Assembly (NCBI GenBank): GCA_017620475.1
Contig: JAFZQI010000001.1
Span: 1 to 46,022, forward strand
Origin: Clostridiales bacterium
Lineage (GTDB): Bacteria; Bacillota; Clostridia; Saccharofermentanales; Saccharofermentanaceae
DNA length: 46,022 nt
Reading direction: 5' to 3'
In this document: positions 25,001 through 33,302 of the stretch, piece after piece
Position numbering within the stretch: the stretch's first letter is position 1
How the letters are laid out: every line of letters begins with the position of its first letter
Notes under the pieces: model-generated
Database searches by the model: none
What the model saw: the letters and a program-made list of their open reading frames with translations, nothing else
What the model was told of the DNA's origin: nothing
Program-made: the position numbers and the translations under genes

Positions 25001-26147
25001 TCGTCAAGAACTGCTATCGAAACTTCCTACCTATATGGTGCCGAATACGCTTGTTCAGATCGATGCGATGCCGATGACGCCGAGCGGTAAGCTTGATCGA
25101 AAAGCACTGTCTGACGATGCTTCTGCCTTGAAAGAGAGAGGCATTTCGGAAGGGGAAAAGAAGGGCTTTTCAAGCGGAAGGAATCCTACGTCGGAGGCCG
25201 AGGGAAGCGTTGCGCCGGGGACTGAAAGGGAGAAGATCCTTTGTGATCTGGTGGCGCAGGTTCTTGATCTTCAGGAGGTCGGGCCCGATGATGATTTCTT
25301 CGATATGGGTGGTGACAGCTTCGCGGCAATCGAGCTGGCTTCTCTTGCGGCGGAAAAAGGAATCGTTTTTCCGGTCCGAAGCATTTACACCTGCCGCACG
25401 GTCCGAAACATCTGCGCCGCATCCGAGCCGACCAGGGCCGGAAATGAAGATCGGGCTGCCGTGAACGACGATCCGAAAACTTCCAGATTGAAGATGGATG
25501 AAGAGATTTCCCGCTACCCGCTAAAAAGGAAAAAGAGCGATCTGCGTTTCTTCCGTTTCTTCACATTTTTCACGAGAAAGACCTACCGCTTCGAGGTTTC
25601 GGGTCTTGAGAACATAATCGATAAGTATATCTTCTGCCCGAATCACTTAAGCCAGCTTGACGCGCTGTGGGTGTGGGCGGCGCTTCGCGGGCGCATCGAC
25701 ATCAGAGATGCATGCACGATCGTTGCGGCGGAGCTTCTGACGGAGCGCACGGCCGGAAGGATCTCGCGTGTGAGCGGAGGAATCCCGATCGAAAGAGAGG
25801 GCGATTTCACGCCCACGATGCGCCGTGCAATCGAGGTTGTAAGAGAAGGAAAGTGCCTGCTTATCCATCCGGAAGGAACAAGAAGCCGAACCGGCGAACT
25901 CGGTGCTTTTCGAGAGGGAGCGGCGAGAATTGCACTGGAAACGGGCGCGAAGATCATTCCCGTGGCAATCACGGGCTCAGGAGAGATATTGCCGGTCGGC
26001 AAAAAGCGACCGAGGCTTTTTGATTGGAAAAAACATAGAAAGCACGCTCTGAAGATCGCTTTCGGCACACCAATCGAGCCGGTGGGAAAAGAGCCTGCGG
26101 AGATTACGGACGAGATCAGGGCCCGGATCGTGGACCTTCTCGGATGA
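22029..26147 (+). CDS. Single-module NRPS fused to a PlsC acyltransferase (C-A-PCP-PlsC)
   Basis: The 1372-residue enzyme starts at an ATG overlapping the queT stop. Domains in order: condensation (~1-440, with S-H130-L-I-A-D134-A in place of HHxxxDG); adenylation (~465-1045, with F-T-S-G-S-T-G-K-P-K at 678-687, Y-G-P-T-E at 832-836 and a closing S-G-K-L-D-R-K); carrier protein with G-G-D-S (S1097 for phosphopantetheine); and a PlsC/LPLAT domain (~1180-1372) with N-H1206-x4-D1211 and H-P-E-G-T-R-S (1280-1286). Pocket residues read by alignment to GrsA are D737, I738, T741, Q780, I806, G808, I831, V839, W840 and the C-terminal K, close to the glycine code as I recall it. It may make an acyl-glycine or glycine lipid. 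There is no thioesterase, reductase or PPTase in the window. Confidence 0.9.
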   Translation: MTEFELTSAQKGIADLQSFYGETSITTLCGAMLFERKLDTDILRKTLNILVKRHEALRLRFHSVNGRLFQYVDEPFEEDFEPITFSDEEEMRSFLRAKAKMVFAPDGGKMFELAILVLPGRTGVMLCASHLIADAWTYSILAKDIRLIYDQLSGEGPESDISSAHSQRRFTDTIQKQKTYLASPLYGKDKAYWEGRYSGDLEETTIRHGRETAEDPKAERYVTTVPEDLSKAAGNWSRTNRISVAALIESAMLLYLASVNGRLSMTDPDLPAGAVSEQRKPVTIGVPVLGRSGAKEKETAGLFMSTLPMTMQIDPDESVLALCRKTYAMHREIYRHRRFPYGEIVGAIREKTGFTGHIFDVLVSFQNAKTGVAASTEWFSSGYLEVPLAFHVDDRDGTRIFRVTVDYRTDVFTDPREIVLLAERIQYILHQMVTDPLKPVKDVSLLPPKEERMILDAWNETKEHYAAETRVESAFRAYAREHAEETAILFREESYSYRRIDQMSDALAAFLARKEHGSGDRASVDGAIDSANGYRSGPVVPIMARRHPLMIVSMLAVLKAGMAYMPVSPDYPASRVRLMLEEVGAKVMLTYGEGFSFHGTESGDPLTDNGESLGESRFEAVPGCEVIRLEDFDFSDDGTGEDAAFPLNGKGEANVDYPYDGAEVENKGTSDDLCYVIFTSGSTGKPKATMLSHRNVINYCAGNAHNVCGGILRGTASAESDQTKRDTIVSVTDFVFDIFVTESLLALLNGIRIVLADDDQVLLQKELSRLVLDHGVSVIQTTPTKLRTYMLDKSDLQYLRKLRVIILGGEALPMPLLEELRRYTKADIYNIYGPTETTVWSAFAKVDGSDITIGKPIANTQVYILDEELHPVPVGIEGEICIAGDGVGLGYLHRPELTAERFVKVSFDAEKVIYRTGDRGIFRADGSIGFCGRKDNQIKLRGLRIELGEIESAMCASENIELAAVVVRTNSGTPVLVGFFTSRVKVDTRALRQELLSKLPTYMVPNTLVQIDAMPMTPSGKLDRKALSDDASALKERGISEGEKKGFSSGRNPTSEAEGSVAPGTEREKILCDLVAQVLDLQEVGPDDDFFDMGGDSFAAIELASLAAEKGIVFPVRSIYTCRTVRNICAASEPTRAGNEDRAAVNDDPKTSRLKMDEEISRYPLKRKKSDLRFFRFFTFFTRKTYRFEVSGLENIIDKYIFCPNHLSQLDALWVWAALRGRIDIRDACTIVAAELLTERTAGRISRVSGGIPIEREGDFTPTMRRAIEVVREGKCLLIHPEGTRSRTGELGAFREGAARIALETGAKIIPVAITGSGEILPVGKKRPRLFDWKKHRKHALKIAFGTPIEPVGKEPAEITDEIRARIVDLLG

Positions 26148-26207
26148 CCGAATTAAATATTCTGTGAACACTTTTGTTTTCCTGTTTCACGATTCCCCTA
26201 TTTGATA

Positions 26208-26218
26208 TATAATATAAT
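26208..26218 (+). promoter_or_regulatory. Overlapping TATAAT boxes before the giant surface protein
   Basis: Two TATAAT hexamers overlap by one base at 26208-26213 and 26213-26218 in an AT-rich stretch, 51 bp before the start at 26269. No good -35 is seen at 17 bp. Confidence 0.5.
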
Positions 26219-26268
26219 ATTGATTTGACTATCTTTGATTCTTTTGTACGAAAGATGGGGAGGCGTTT

Positions 26269-29200
26269 ATGAAAGGAAAAATGCATAGAAAATTGACGGC
26301 GATGGTGGTTGCCCTGGCTATGGTGGTCAGCAGCTTGCCTGCCGGAAAAGGACTGGGCGGTTTGTTTGAAGGCCTTTTTGACAGAACTGCGCAAACGGTG
26401 CGGGCGGATGACGCATATACCGCGTCTTTTCATTCTGATGTGCTCAAATGCCGGGATGATGAAGAGTATGGGTGGATTTCAATCTCATTTCTAACTGCGA
26501 ACGGTGATGCGGATACGGTTACTTCGGAGCCGGGCTCCGAAGTGACGATCCGGATGAAGATTGCAGCGGGGTATTGTGGATATAACGGATTGGAAGAAGG
26601 AATCACTATTGTAGATGGTCTTGTTGGCATCTACGAGAAAGACAACACTCAGTATTGTCCTGAGATTACCCGTGGAGAGGTAGATAGTGACGGATACCGG
26701 CACTATACGTTTGAAATGCCGGATGCGGATGTCACGATCATGGGAATGTTTCACTATAGAAACTATGACTTGGTATTTTCCGAGGGCTTCGATCCGGCGG
26801 TGAACGGCCATGGTCAGTTTAGGTTTGAGATCAACGGAGATAAAGATAATTACAAGACATCTCTTCCGATTTCGGTGCAGTACGGGGATACGATCTGTAT
26901 CTATAACTCGATTGATGAGAATATGCTTGGCGGAGCGCAGGAGTATTTCATCGTTTCCGGTATGTCTTACACTTATGAAGGTGCGCAGCAGCCGGTGGAA
27001 ATCGATTTTGATAGTGAGTACAACAGCCTTTTTACCGGTACAATTACGGTTCCCGATGTTGAGGCGGATACGCTTATCCTCAATGTGGAATATACACCGG
27101 CATACCGGGTCACACTGCAGAACTATGATGTCATGCTCGATAAGTTTGTGGCACTTGAAGGTGATGTGGTAACGATCGTTCCGAATGACGGGTACGTGGT
27201 TCAGTCGGTGACAGTCATGTCCGGAGAGACTGCAGTGGCTACTTCCCAGAATAGTGAAGGAAATTACTGCTTTGTTATGCCGGCCGGACCGGTTACTGTT
27301 GATGCGGAGACGGTTCTTCCGGCATTCGGTGAATTGGGTACATGTAACGGGTATCCTGCATATAATCTTCTGAGCCGTACCTATACGCTCGTTTCCGATA
27401 CTACGATCTCCGCCGGATTCCTTCATATTCCAGAAGGAAAGACGGTGACTTTGGATCTGAACGGATATACGCTCGACAGAGGACTCGGCTCTGCTACCGC
27501 AGGACGGGAAGATGGTTATGTCATCTTTAACGAAGGAACACTGACGATCATTGACAGCAGTAACGCGAAGCCTAAGGGCTTGATCACCGGCGGTTATGGC
27601 GTAAATGGCGGTGCGATTTATAATGCCGGTACGCTGACGATCGAAGATGGAAGGATCAAGAATAATAAAGCATCCGGAAAAGGCGGCGGTATCTATAATG
27701 CCGGTACACTTTCCATGAGTGGCGGAACGATCCAGGATAATGACGCCGGAAGTGCCGGCGGCGGTGTGTATAACAGCGGAACGATCAATGTTTCGGGGAA
27801 GGCGAGTATCCGTTTTAACACGGTTTCAAAAGCGGATAATAATATCTTCCTCTCGGGAAATACCGTGCTCAATATCACCGATACACTGAATAACAATTAT
27901 GCGGTCTTCGGCATTTCCGGAGACAATCTCCCGAGAACGGTCACATCCGGATGGGGAACATACAAAGGAAACTGTAATTACAAGGATACCATCCTTTCTG
28001 ATGGAACGTATTCCGTAAGAGTGGAAAACAGCGAAATCAAGTTTACCACCCTCTACTACATTGACAGAGAGTTCGGCGATACGGCAAAGGATATTCCTTC
28101 CGATGCCAAGCGTTTCACCGGTACACTGGATAACGGCTGGTACTATGTAGACTCGAACATTACTGTGGACAACCGTATCTATGTTGAAAACGGAAAGAAA
28201 GTGTATCTGGTGCTCTGTGACGGAGCGACGCTGACGCTTAAGAAAGGCCTGGGTGTGAAACCGTACCTGGATGATAATCGTCCTGAGGGTGAACTTTACA
28301 TCTTCGGACAGACAAATGATTCCGGAAGACTGGTCGCAACGGGTGACGACGGCGCCGGTATCGGCGGTGACGATGAATGGGGCAATGGATACATCGAGAT
28401 CCATGGCGGTAAGATCGAAGCGACCGGAGATAAGTACGATGCCGGTATCGGTACCGGCGATGAACCGGTGGGCTGGAGAAGCCATATCCGCATTTATGGC
28501 GGAGACATCACCGCACAGGGCGGAACGGATGCTGCCGGTATTGGCGGTGGTAATGAAGGTAAAGCACCTCGGGTAATTATCTATGGCGGAACAGTAAAGG
28601 CGACCGGTGGTTCTTACGGTTCCGGTATTGGCGGCGGTGAGCTTTATGGCACATACGGCGTAGATATTTATGGCGGAATCGTAACGGCCAAGGGCGGATC
28701 TAGAGCTGCCGGAATCGGCGGTGGACGTGCCGGCCCGCAGGACGGAAAAGTCTATATTACCGGCGGAACCGTGACTGCTGTAGGCGGAAGCGGTGGCGCC
28801 GGAATCGGCGGCGGATATATGTACGAGACCTGGGCACTTCTGGATTTCGAATCGTATAATTCCGGTGATGGCGGTGAAGTTGAGATCACGGGCGGAACGG
28901 TATATGCCGAAGGCGGTGAAGCCGATGAAAAGGCCGGTGCCGGAATCGGAGGCGGTAATGCCTCTAAAGGCGGTTCGGTCAAGATCTCCGGAGGTACGGT
29001 AACGGCGGTTGGCGGCTACTACGCGAAAGCGGAGCAAAATCCGTCTCAAACTACGAGCGGATCGATTGAAGCTGCCGGCGCCGGAATCGGCGGAGGACAT
29101 GCCGGTGAAGGCGGATCGCTTACAATCACAGGCGGTACGCTGATTGCAAGTACAAATGGACGTGCGCAGGCGATCGGAAGAGGAGCTACGCGGAGTGTGA

Positions 29201-31821
29201 TCAGTGACGGCTCCATCAACCTGGGAAGCACGATGAAGGTGACCAGTAAGAAGGGCACTGCTCCGGCGGCAAACCGTGCGGCGTATTGTTTTGATTTGGA
29301 TTCCAGTAACCGTGGTGTCATTGGAGAAAAGAGCGTGACGATCACCAGGTGTGATCACTCCGGAAGCAAGCTTTACACCGTGCTTAGTGACTCACAGCAT
29401 AAAGAGACATGTAAATACTGCCTGTATTCGGAGGTTTGTGATCATGAGGGACAAACCTGTGTTTGCGGGTACGAGCAGTCGAATTATACCGTGTCGTTTA
29501 GTGGCGGCGTGGCAGCATCTGATCTGATCGTTGCCGCGGGACAGGAGATCACGATGCCGTCAGAAGGAACAGCGGACGGACTGGGAAGATACATCATTGC
29601 GGATAATGGACTTCCGACCGGTTACTTCATCCTGGAAGGCTGGACGGACGATGCCGATACCTCGGTTCCCAAACATGTTTACGAGATCGGTGATTCTGTC
29701 ACCGTGAATGGAAATATGAGTTTCACGGCAGTGACAACTCCGGTTTTCAAGGTCAATGTCTCGGATACGATCGCTAACGGAAGAGTTTCCGCGAATGTGG
29801 AGTATGCACGAGCAGGAGAAGAAATCGTCCTTTCCGTGATTCCTTCGAACGGTTATCAGATCGGGAAGGTTTCTTACGTGGAAACGGCTCTGATCGGAAA
29901 CAGTCTGGAATTCCCGGAGATCACGGTCCTTCCTGACGATTCAGGAAACTACACCTTCACGGTTACCTGTGATGACAATGATCGCGTATTCGATATCACG
30001 GTTCAAGTGCTTTTCGAAAAGCAAAGCATGGTGAAGTATATCGATGAGCATGGGGAAGAGAAAACGGAATACGCGACTTCAATCACCTCGGAGACAACGG
30101 AACTGACCCCAGGCTGGCATGTGGTTGACAGCAGCCTCGTTCTTGCGGGACTGACCTACAGCGGAGAGGTGCATCTGATCCTGGCGGATGGCTGCGGATT
30201 GTATATTTCCGCCGGCGGATTGACCTGTACAGATCAGGACAGCACCTTGAGCATCTACGGACAGAAATACGGAAGCGGTACGATCTATGCAGGAACGCCC
30301 GGAAACGGAAGCGTTTCGTCCACTGATCCGGATTCCGGAAATTACAGCGGAACGCAGACGGGTACCGACCTGTATGTTCCTTTGATTGCCGCATATGGAA
30401 ATCTGAATTTCTATGGCGGCCGGATCCATGCGGCTAATGAGGGCGGAAACTGCTACGTTGCCGTGAATGGAGATATGTTGATCGTCAGAGGTGAACTGAA
30501 TCTCCGGCTGAATACGGATGACTCGTCCGACAGTAATTGTGCACTGCTTTGTTCCGGAGATCTTACGATCACCGGCGGACAGCTTACAGCCAAGGGCATG
30601 GGAAGATTGGATATCAATGTCGGAAACGGAGAAATCAAGGTCACCGGCGGAAATGTTTATCTTCCTAAGCACCTGATGTGCAATAACCTGAAGATTGGAT
30701 TGACTTCCGGCTCGGATTCTTTTGAAGCGGGATATATCGAGACAAGTGAGCAGAGTGCTGCCGGAGTGTTTATCGTTGATCTCACCGTTCCGTGCAAGGA
30801 CGATGAGGGAACGATCTACGCCATCGGCGAGCATGGCTCGGATGAACTCAACGGCAAGCGACTGACGATAGGTGAGCCGGTGCCGACCTTCATGAAGCAG
30901 TCACTCCTTCTGTCCGGACAGATCGGCGTGAACTTCTATCTGGATCTTCCGGAGATCGAAGGTGTGGATTACACCACGAGTTATATGACCTTTGAGGTAC
31001 CGGGAAGAGGTAACAGCCTGATCACTACCCGTGCGGATTACGATTCGTCGAATATGAACGCCACGAGACAGTACTATGGATTTACCTGCTTTGTCAGTGC
31101 GATCCAGATGGCGGATACGATCACGGCGACCTTCCATTATCAGGAGGGGACAGAGGAGAAGACGGTCACGAAGGAATACTCTGTACAGACGTATTTTAGA
31201 GACTTCCATGCAAGACTTGCCGTGGAGCCGAATGCTTTCGATAGCTCGACGATAGGGCTTGTTCGTGCACTTGCAGACTATGGCCACTATGTACAGATCT
31301 TCCTGGACAAGAACAACGACAACTGGTCTGTGGCAGACGGAGACTATGCGGAGATCACGACATTCTATACCAGGAGTTCGGATTTTAATATGTCGGCCGT
31401 CGCGTCCGGTGTCAGTGGCAAGGCTCTTAGCTACACGACCGATATTGCACCGGAGATCAAAGATGTCACCTTCGCAGTCGCTCTTACGAGTTCGCCGACG
31501 ATCAATGTATACTTTACGATGGAAGATGGCTACGAGGGAGAATTCCTGGCAAACGGCGGGGCGAATAAGCCGCTGACGGTCAAGCCGCTCTCGAATAACC
31601 GCTATATGGTCAAGATCGAAGGTCTGAATGCCGTCAACCTCGGAAAGACATATACGATCAATGTCTTTACGGGAAGCAATGTGACGACGCTTGAGGTCTC
31701 GGCACTGTCTTATGTTAAGAGCGTGCTGGAGTATTATGCGGATGATTCGGATGCCCTTTATGCAGCGGCAGCGATCTATAACTACTGGAAAGCTGCGGAT
31801 GGATACTATAGAGAGCATTGA
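26269..31821 (+). CDS. Giant exported beta-helix surface protein, copy A
   Basis: GGGGAGG precedes the ATG. The 1850-residue protein has a signal peptide (hydrophobic core ~10-27, likely cleavage near V-R-A-D). Beta-sandwich and bacterial-repeat segments (M-P-D-A-D-V-T and M-P-A-G-P-V-T-V phrases) come first. A right-handed beta-helix region (~residues 395-545 and ~685-985) then carries many copies of the rung A-G-I-G-G-G ... I-x-G-G-x-V-T-A-x-G-G. A Cys-rich link with C-D-H and C-x-x-C motifs follows, then a second carbohydrate-binding-like part. The last ~310 residues (from F-M-K-Q-S-L-L-L-S-G-Q-I-G-V-N-F) match the end of the gene at 40374. No LPXTG anchor is seen. Adhesion or glycan binding is inferred. 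It is followed by a tiny peptide gene. Confidence 0.9.
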   Translation: MKGKMHRKLTAMVVALAMVVSSLPAGKGLGGLFEGLFDRTAQTVRADDAYTASFHSDVLKCRDDEEYGWISISFLTANGDADTVTSEPGSEVTIRMKIAAGYCGYNGLEEGITIVDGLVGIYEKDNTQYCPEITRGEVDSDGYRHYTFEMPDADVTIMGMFHYRNYDLVFSEGFDPAVNGHGQFRFEINGDKDNYKTSLPISVQYGDTICIYNSIDENMLGGAQEYFIVSGMSYTYEGAQQPVEIDFDSEYNSLFTGTITVPDVEADTLILNVEYTPAYRVTLQNYDVMLDKFVALEGDVVTIVPNDGYVVQSVTVMSGETAVATSQNSEGNYCFVMPAGPVTVDAETVLPAFGELGTCNGYPAYNLLSRTYTLVSDTTISAGFLHIPEGKTVTLDLNGYTLDRGLGSATAGREDGYVIFNEGTLTIIDSSNAKPKGLITGGYGVNGGAIYNAGTLTIEDGRIKNNKASGKGGGIYNAGTLSMSGGTIQDNDAGSAGGGVYNSGTINVSGKASIRFNTVSKADNNIFLSGNTVLNITDTLNNNYAVFGISGDNLPRTVTSGWGTYKGNCNYKDTILSDGTYSVRVENSEIKFTTLYYIDREFGDTAKDIPSDAKRFTGTLDNGWYYVDSNITVDNRIYVENGKKVYLVLCDGATLTLKKGLGVKPYLDDNRPEGELYIFGQTNDSGRLVATGDDGAGIGGDDEWGNGYIEIHGGKIEATGDKYDAGIGTGDEPVGWRSHIRIYGGDITAQGGTDAAGIGGGNEGKAPRVIIYGGTVKATGGSYGSGIGGGELYGTYGVDIYGGIVTAKGGSRAAGIGGGRAGPQDGKVYITGGTVTAVGGSGGAGIGGGYMYETWALLDFESYNSGDGGEVEITGGTVYAEGGEADEKAGAGIGGGNASKGGSVKISGGTVTAVGGYYAKAEQNPSQTTSGSIEAAGAGIGGGHAGEGGSLTITGGTLIASTNGRAQAIGRGATRSVISDGSINLGSTMKVTSKKGTAPAANRAAYCFDLDSSNRGVIGEKSVTITRCDHSGSKLYTVLSDSQHKETCKYCLYSEVCDHEGQTCVCGYEQSNYTVSFSGGVAASDLIVAAGQEITMPSEGTADGLGRYIIADNGLPTGYFILEGWTDDADTSVPKHVYEIGDSVTVNGNMSFTAVTTPVFKVNVSDTIANGRVSANVEYARAGEEIVLSVIPSNGYQIGKVSYVETALIGNSLEFPEITVLPDDSGNYTFTVTCDDNDRVFDITVQVLFEKQSMVKYIDEHGEEKTEYATSITSETTELTPGWHVVDSSLVLAGLTYSGEVHLILADGCGLYISAGGLTCTDQDSTLSIYGQKYGSGTIYAGTPGNGSVSSTDPDSGNYSGTQTGTDLYVPLIAAYGNLNFYGGRIHAANEGGNCYVAVNGDMLIVRGELNLRLNTDDSSDSNCALLCSGDLTITGGQLTAKGMGRLDINVGNGEIKVTGGNVYLPKHLMCNNLKIGLTSGSDSFEAGYIETSEQSAAGVFIVDLTVPCKDDEGTIYAIGEHGSDELNGKRLTIGEPVPTFMKQSLLLSGQIGVNFYLDLPEIEGVDYTTSYMTFEVPGRGNSLITTRADYDSSNMNATRQYYGFTCFVSAIQMADTITATFHYQEGTEEKTVTKEYSVQTYFRDFHARLAVEPNAFDSSTIGLVRALADYGHYVQIFLDKNNDNWSVADGDYAEITTFYTRSSDFNMSAVASGVSGKALSYTTDIAPEIKDVTFAVALTSSPTINVYFTMEDGYEGEFLANGGANKPLTVKPLSNNRYMVKIEGLNAVNLGKTYTINVFTGSNVTTLEVSALSYVKSVLEYYADDSDALYAAAAIYNYWKAADGYYREH

Positions 31822-31837
31822 TGTGGAGGAGAAAAGC

Positions 31838-31957
31838 ATGAAAACATATGAAGAACTCGAGCTGGAGATCATCGTGTTTGAGAATGTGGATGTCATCGAT
31901 GACAGTTTTGATAATGATGCCGAGGCACCGCACATCCCGGGCAAAAACTTCTTCTGA
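31838..31957 (+). CDS. Tiny acidic peptide A (39 residues)
   Basis: GGAGGAG (31825-31831) stands 6 nt before the ATG, and the gene begins 16 bp after the giant protein gene. The product starts M-K-T-Y-E-E-L-E-L-E-I-I-V-F-E-N-V-D-V-I and ends P-G-K-N-F-F; 13 of 39 residues are Asp or Glu. Its first ~20 residues align with the peptide at 44630 (Y-E-x-L-E-x-[ED]-I-[IV]-[VL]-F-E), which follows the related giant gene. It has no signal peptide and no membrane helix. The conserved pairing argues for a real gene that works with the giant protein, for example as a partner in export or as a modified peptide; its function is unknown. Confidence 0.7.
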   Translation: MKTYEELELEIIVFENVDVIDDSFDNDAEAPHIPGKNFF

Positions 31958-32000
31958 TCGCGGTTGATATTCCGCGTGAAAAGAACTGGGAGGATCTTTT

Positions 32001-32681
32001 GTGGAACGTAAAAAGATAATGGCAATTGGGATCGGCGCCGCGGCACTGGTCGTGGTGATCCTTTTGATCCTTTTGGGAACGAAAGCATGTAGTGATAGTA
32101 CGGAATCGACGCCGGCGTCCGGCGTGACGGCAGTGTCGGGTTCGTCAGAGGCAGGAGGGACAACTGCTTCGGGAAATGAAGCAACGGCTTCGACAGAAGG
32201 ACAGAGCGCCGATGTGTCATCGTCAGAAAGCAGCACAGGAGCGGCAGTTTCCGATCCGACGGAAACCAGTGGTAGTACAGGGACTTCTGTAACGACCGGA
32301 AACGGTGGTTCTGAGGCTTCTGATCCGACAGAAAACGGCAGCGGTTCCGGGACATCGGATTCGACGGCGGCTTCTTCTGAAGGTACGGGAACGACGGATC
32401 CTTCTGAAGAACCGACCGCGAGCGGTTCGTCCTCTTCCGATCCTGCTTCCGGAAGTGGAGAGGATCTGGAGCTTCCTGAAATCGAGATTCCGTTGGAAGA
32501 CCCATCTGAAGGAACAAACGGGGATAAGGAGAGCCAGGGTACGGCAGCTTCGGATAGTGCGCCTTCCGAAGGAACGGCTGCTTCCGATTCACAGCCTTCT
32601 GAAGGAACCGGATCCTCATCTTCCGAGACGACCGGCATCATCGTGGAGCCTAATGGAGATATCCTGCTTCCGGAAGTCTGA
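32001..32681 (+). CDS. Membrane-anchored Ser/Thr/Gly/Glu-rich protein
   Basis: GGGAGGA (31989-31995) points to the GTG at 32001; the next ATG (32019) would cut into the membrane helix. The 226-residue protein has M-E-R-K-K at the cytoplasmic face and one hydrophobic segment (~residues 7-27). About 190 residues of low-complexity S, T, G, E, A, D and P follow, including recurring S-E-G-T and S-D-P-T-E. Such a tail is extended, probably wall-spanning and possibly glycosylated. It lies 43 bp after the tiny peptide gene and is likely co-transcribed with the giant protein. The other module copy lacks this gene. Confidence 0.75.
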   Translation: MERKKIMAIGIGAAALVVVILLILLGTKACSDSTESTPASGVTAVSGSSEAGGTTASGNEATASTEGQSADVSSSESSTGAAVSDPTETSGSTGTSVTTGNGGSEASDPTENGSGSGTSDSTAASSEGTGTTDPSEEPTASGSSSSDPASGSGEDLELPEIEIPLEDPSEGTNGDKESQGTAASDSAPSEGTAASDSQPSEGTGSSSSETTGIIVEPNGDILLPEV

Positions 32682-32761
32682 TGTTGCGGAAAGTGCTTTT
32701 CGAACGGAAAAATCTTGCATGCCTTAGGGTTATGGAAAGATGAAAAAGGTTGGAAACATAT

Positions 32762-33244
32762 ATGAAGATTCTAGTTGTCTATTATTCCCTTGAGGGAAAT
32801 ACGAAGAAAGCGGCCGAGAAGATCGCGTCGGAGCTTTCTGCGGATGTTATGCCGCTTATTCCGGTAAAGGATATTCCGAAGAAAGGCCCGTTGAAGTTTC
32901 TCGTAGGCGGTGGCGGTGCGACCAAAAGAAAGGGTACGGAGCTTCAGCCCTATTCTGCTGATGCTTCTTCCTACGAAGCCATTATCATCGGAACTCCCGT
33001 GTGGGCCGGAAAACCGTCCATGGCGATGAATCAGTTCCTCTCTGACCTGAAAGAAAAAGAGAAGATCATCGGTGCTTTTGCCGTATCTGCGGGCGGGGAC
33101 AGCAGCAAGTGCCTGGCCATCCTGAAAAATACGGCGCCGTCGATCAGGTTTACTTTGGATCTGGCGGATCAGCGCAGCAAGAAGTTTGCTCCGGCAAACG
33201 AAGGAAAAATAGCGGAGTTTATCGCTTCGATCGCGAAAGCGTGA
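32762..33244 (+). CDS. Flavodoxin-like protein
   Basis: The 160-residue protein begins M-K-I-L-V-V-Y-Y-S-L-E-G-N-T-K-K-A-A, the FMN phosphate-binding loop of flavodoxins (S-x-x-G-N-T). Y-E-A-I-I-I-G-T-P-V-W-A-G-K-P marks the second flavin-contacting loop and A-V-S-A-G-G-D the third. It likely binds FMN and carries electrons or reduces small molecules. The start at ATG 32762 fits the family; a TTG at 32750 is also possible, and the ribosome site is weak either way. It is followed by a strong terminator and could be the last gene of the surface-protein transcript. Confidence 0.9.
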   Translation: MKILVVYYSLEGNTKKAAEKIASELSADVMPLIPVKDIPKKGPLKFLVGGGGATKRKGTELQPYSADASSYEAIIIGTPVWAGKPSMAMNQFLSDLKEKEKIIGAFAVSAGGDSSKCLAILKNTAPSIRFTLDLADQRSKKFAPANEGKIAEFIASIAKA

Positions 33245-33270
33245 TTGGATAAAAATAATTTATGCGAAGG

Positions 33271-33302
33271 AAAACGGGACAGATACTGTCCCGTTTTGTT
33301 TG
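33271..33302 (+). terminator. Intrinsic terminator after the flavodoxin gene
   Basis: AAAACGGGACAG (33271-33282) pairs exactly with CTGTCCCGTTTT (33286-33297) around a 3-nt loop, with further Ts following. Confidence 0.88.

Noticed and set aside
27600..29200. Regular Gly-rich repeats considered as a CRISPR-like or satellite array
   Set aside because: The period varies and the repeats are in frame at protein level (beta-helix rungs), not conserved DNA units with spacers.
27826..29358. A 510-codon frame opposite giant gene A
   Set aside because: It is a shadow of the Gly-rich repeats on the other strand, with no start site or recognisable domain.
31838..31957. RiPP (lasso-peptide) precursor as a firm call
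   Set aside because: The leader-like pattern lacks the proline, and no recognition element, protease or cyclase gene is in the window.
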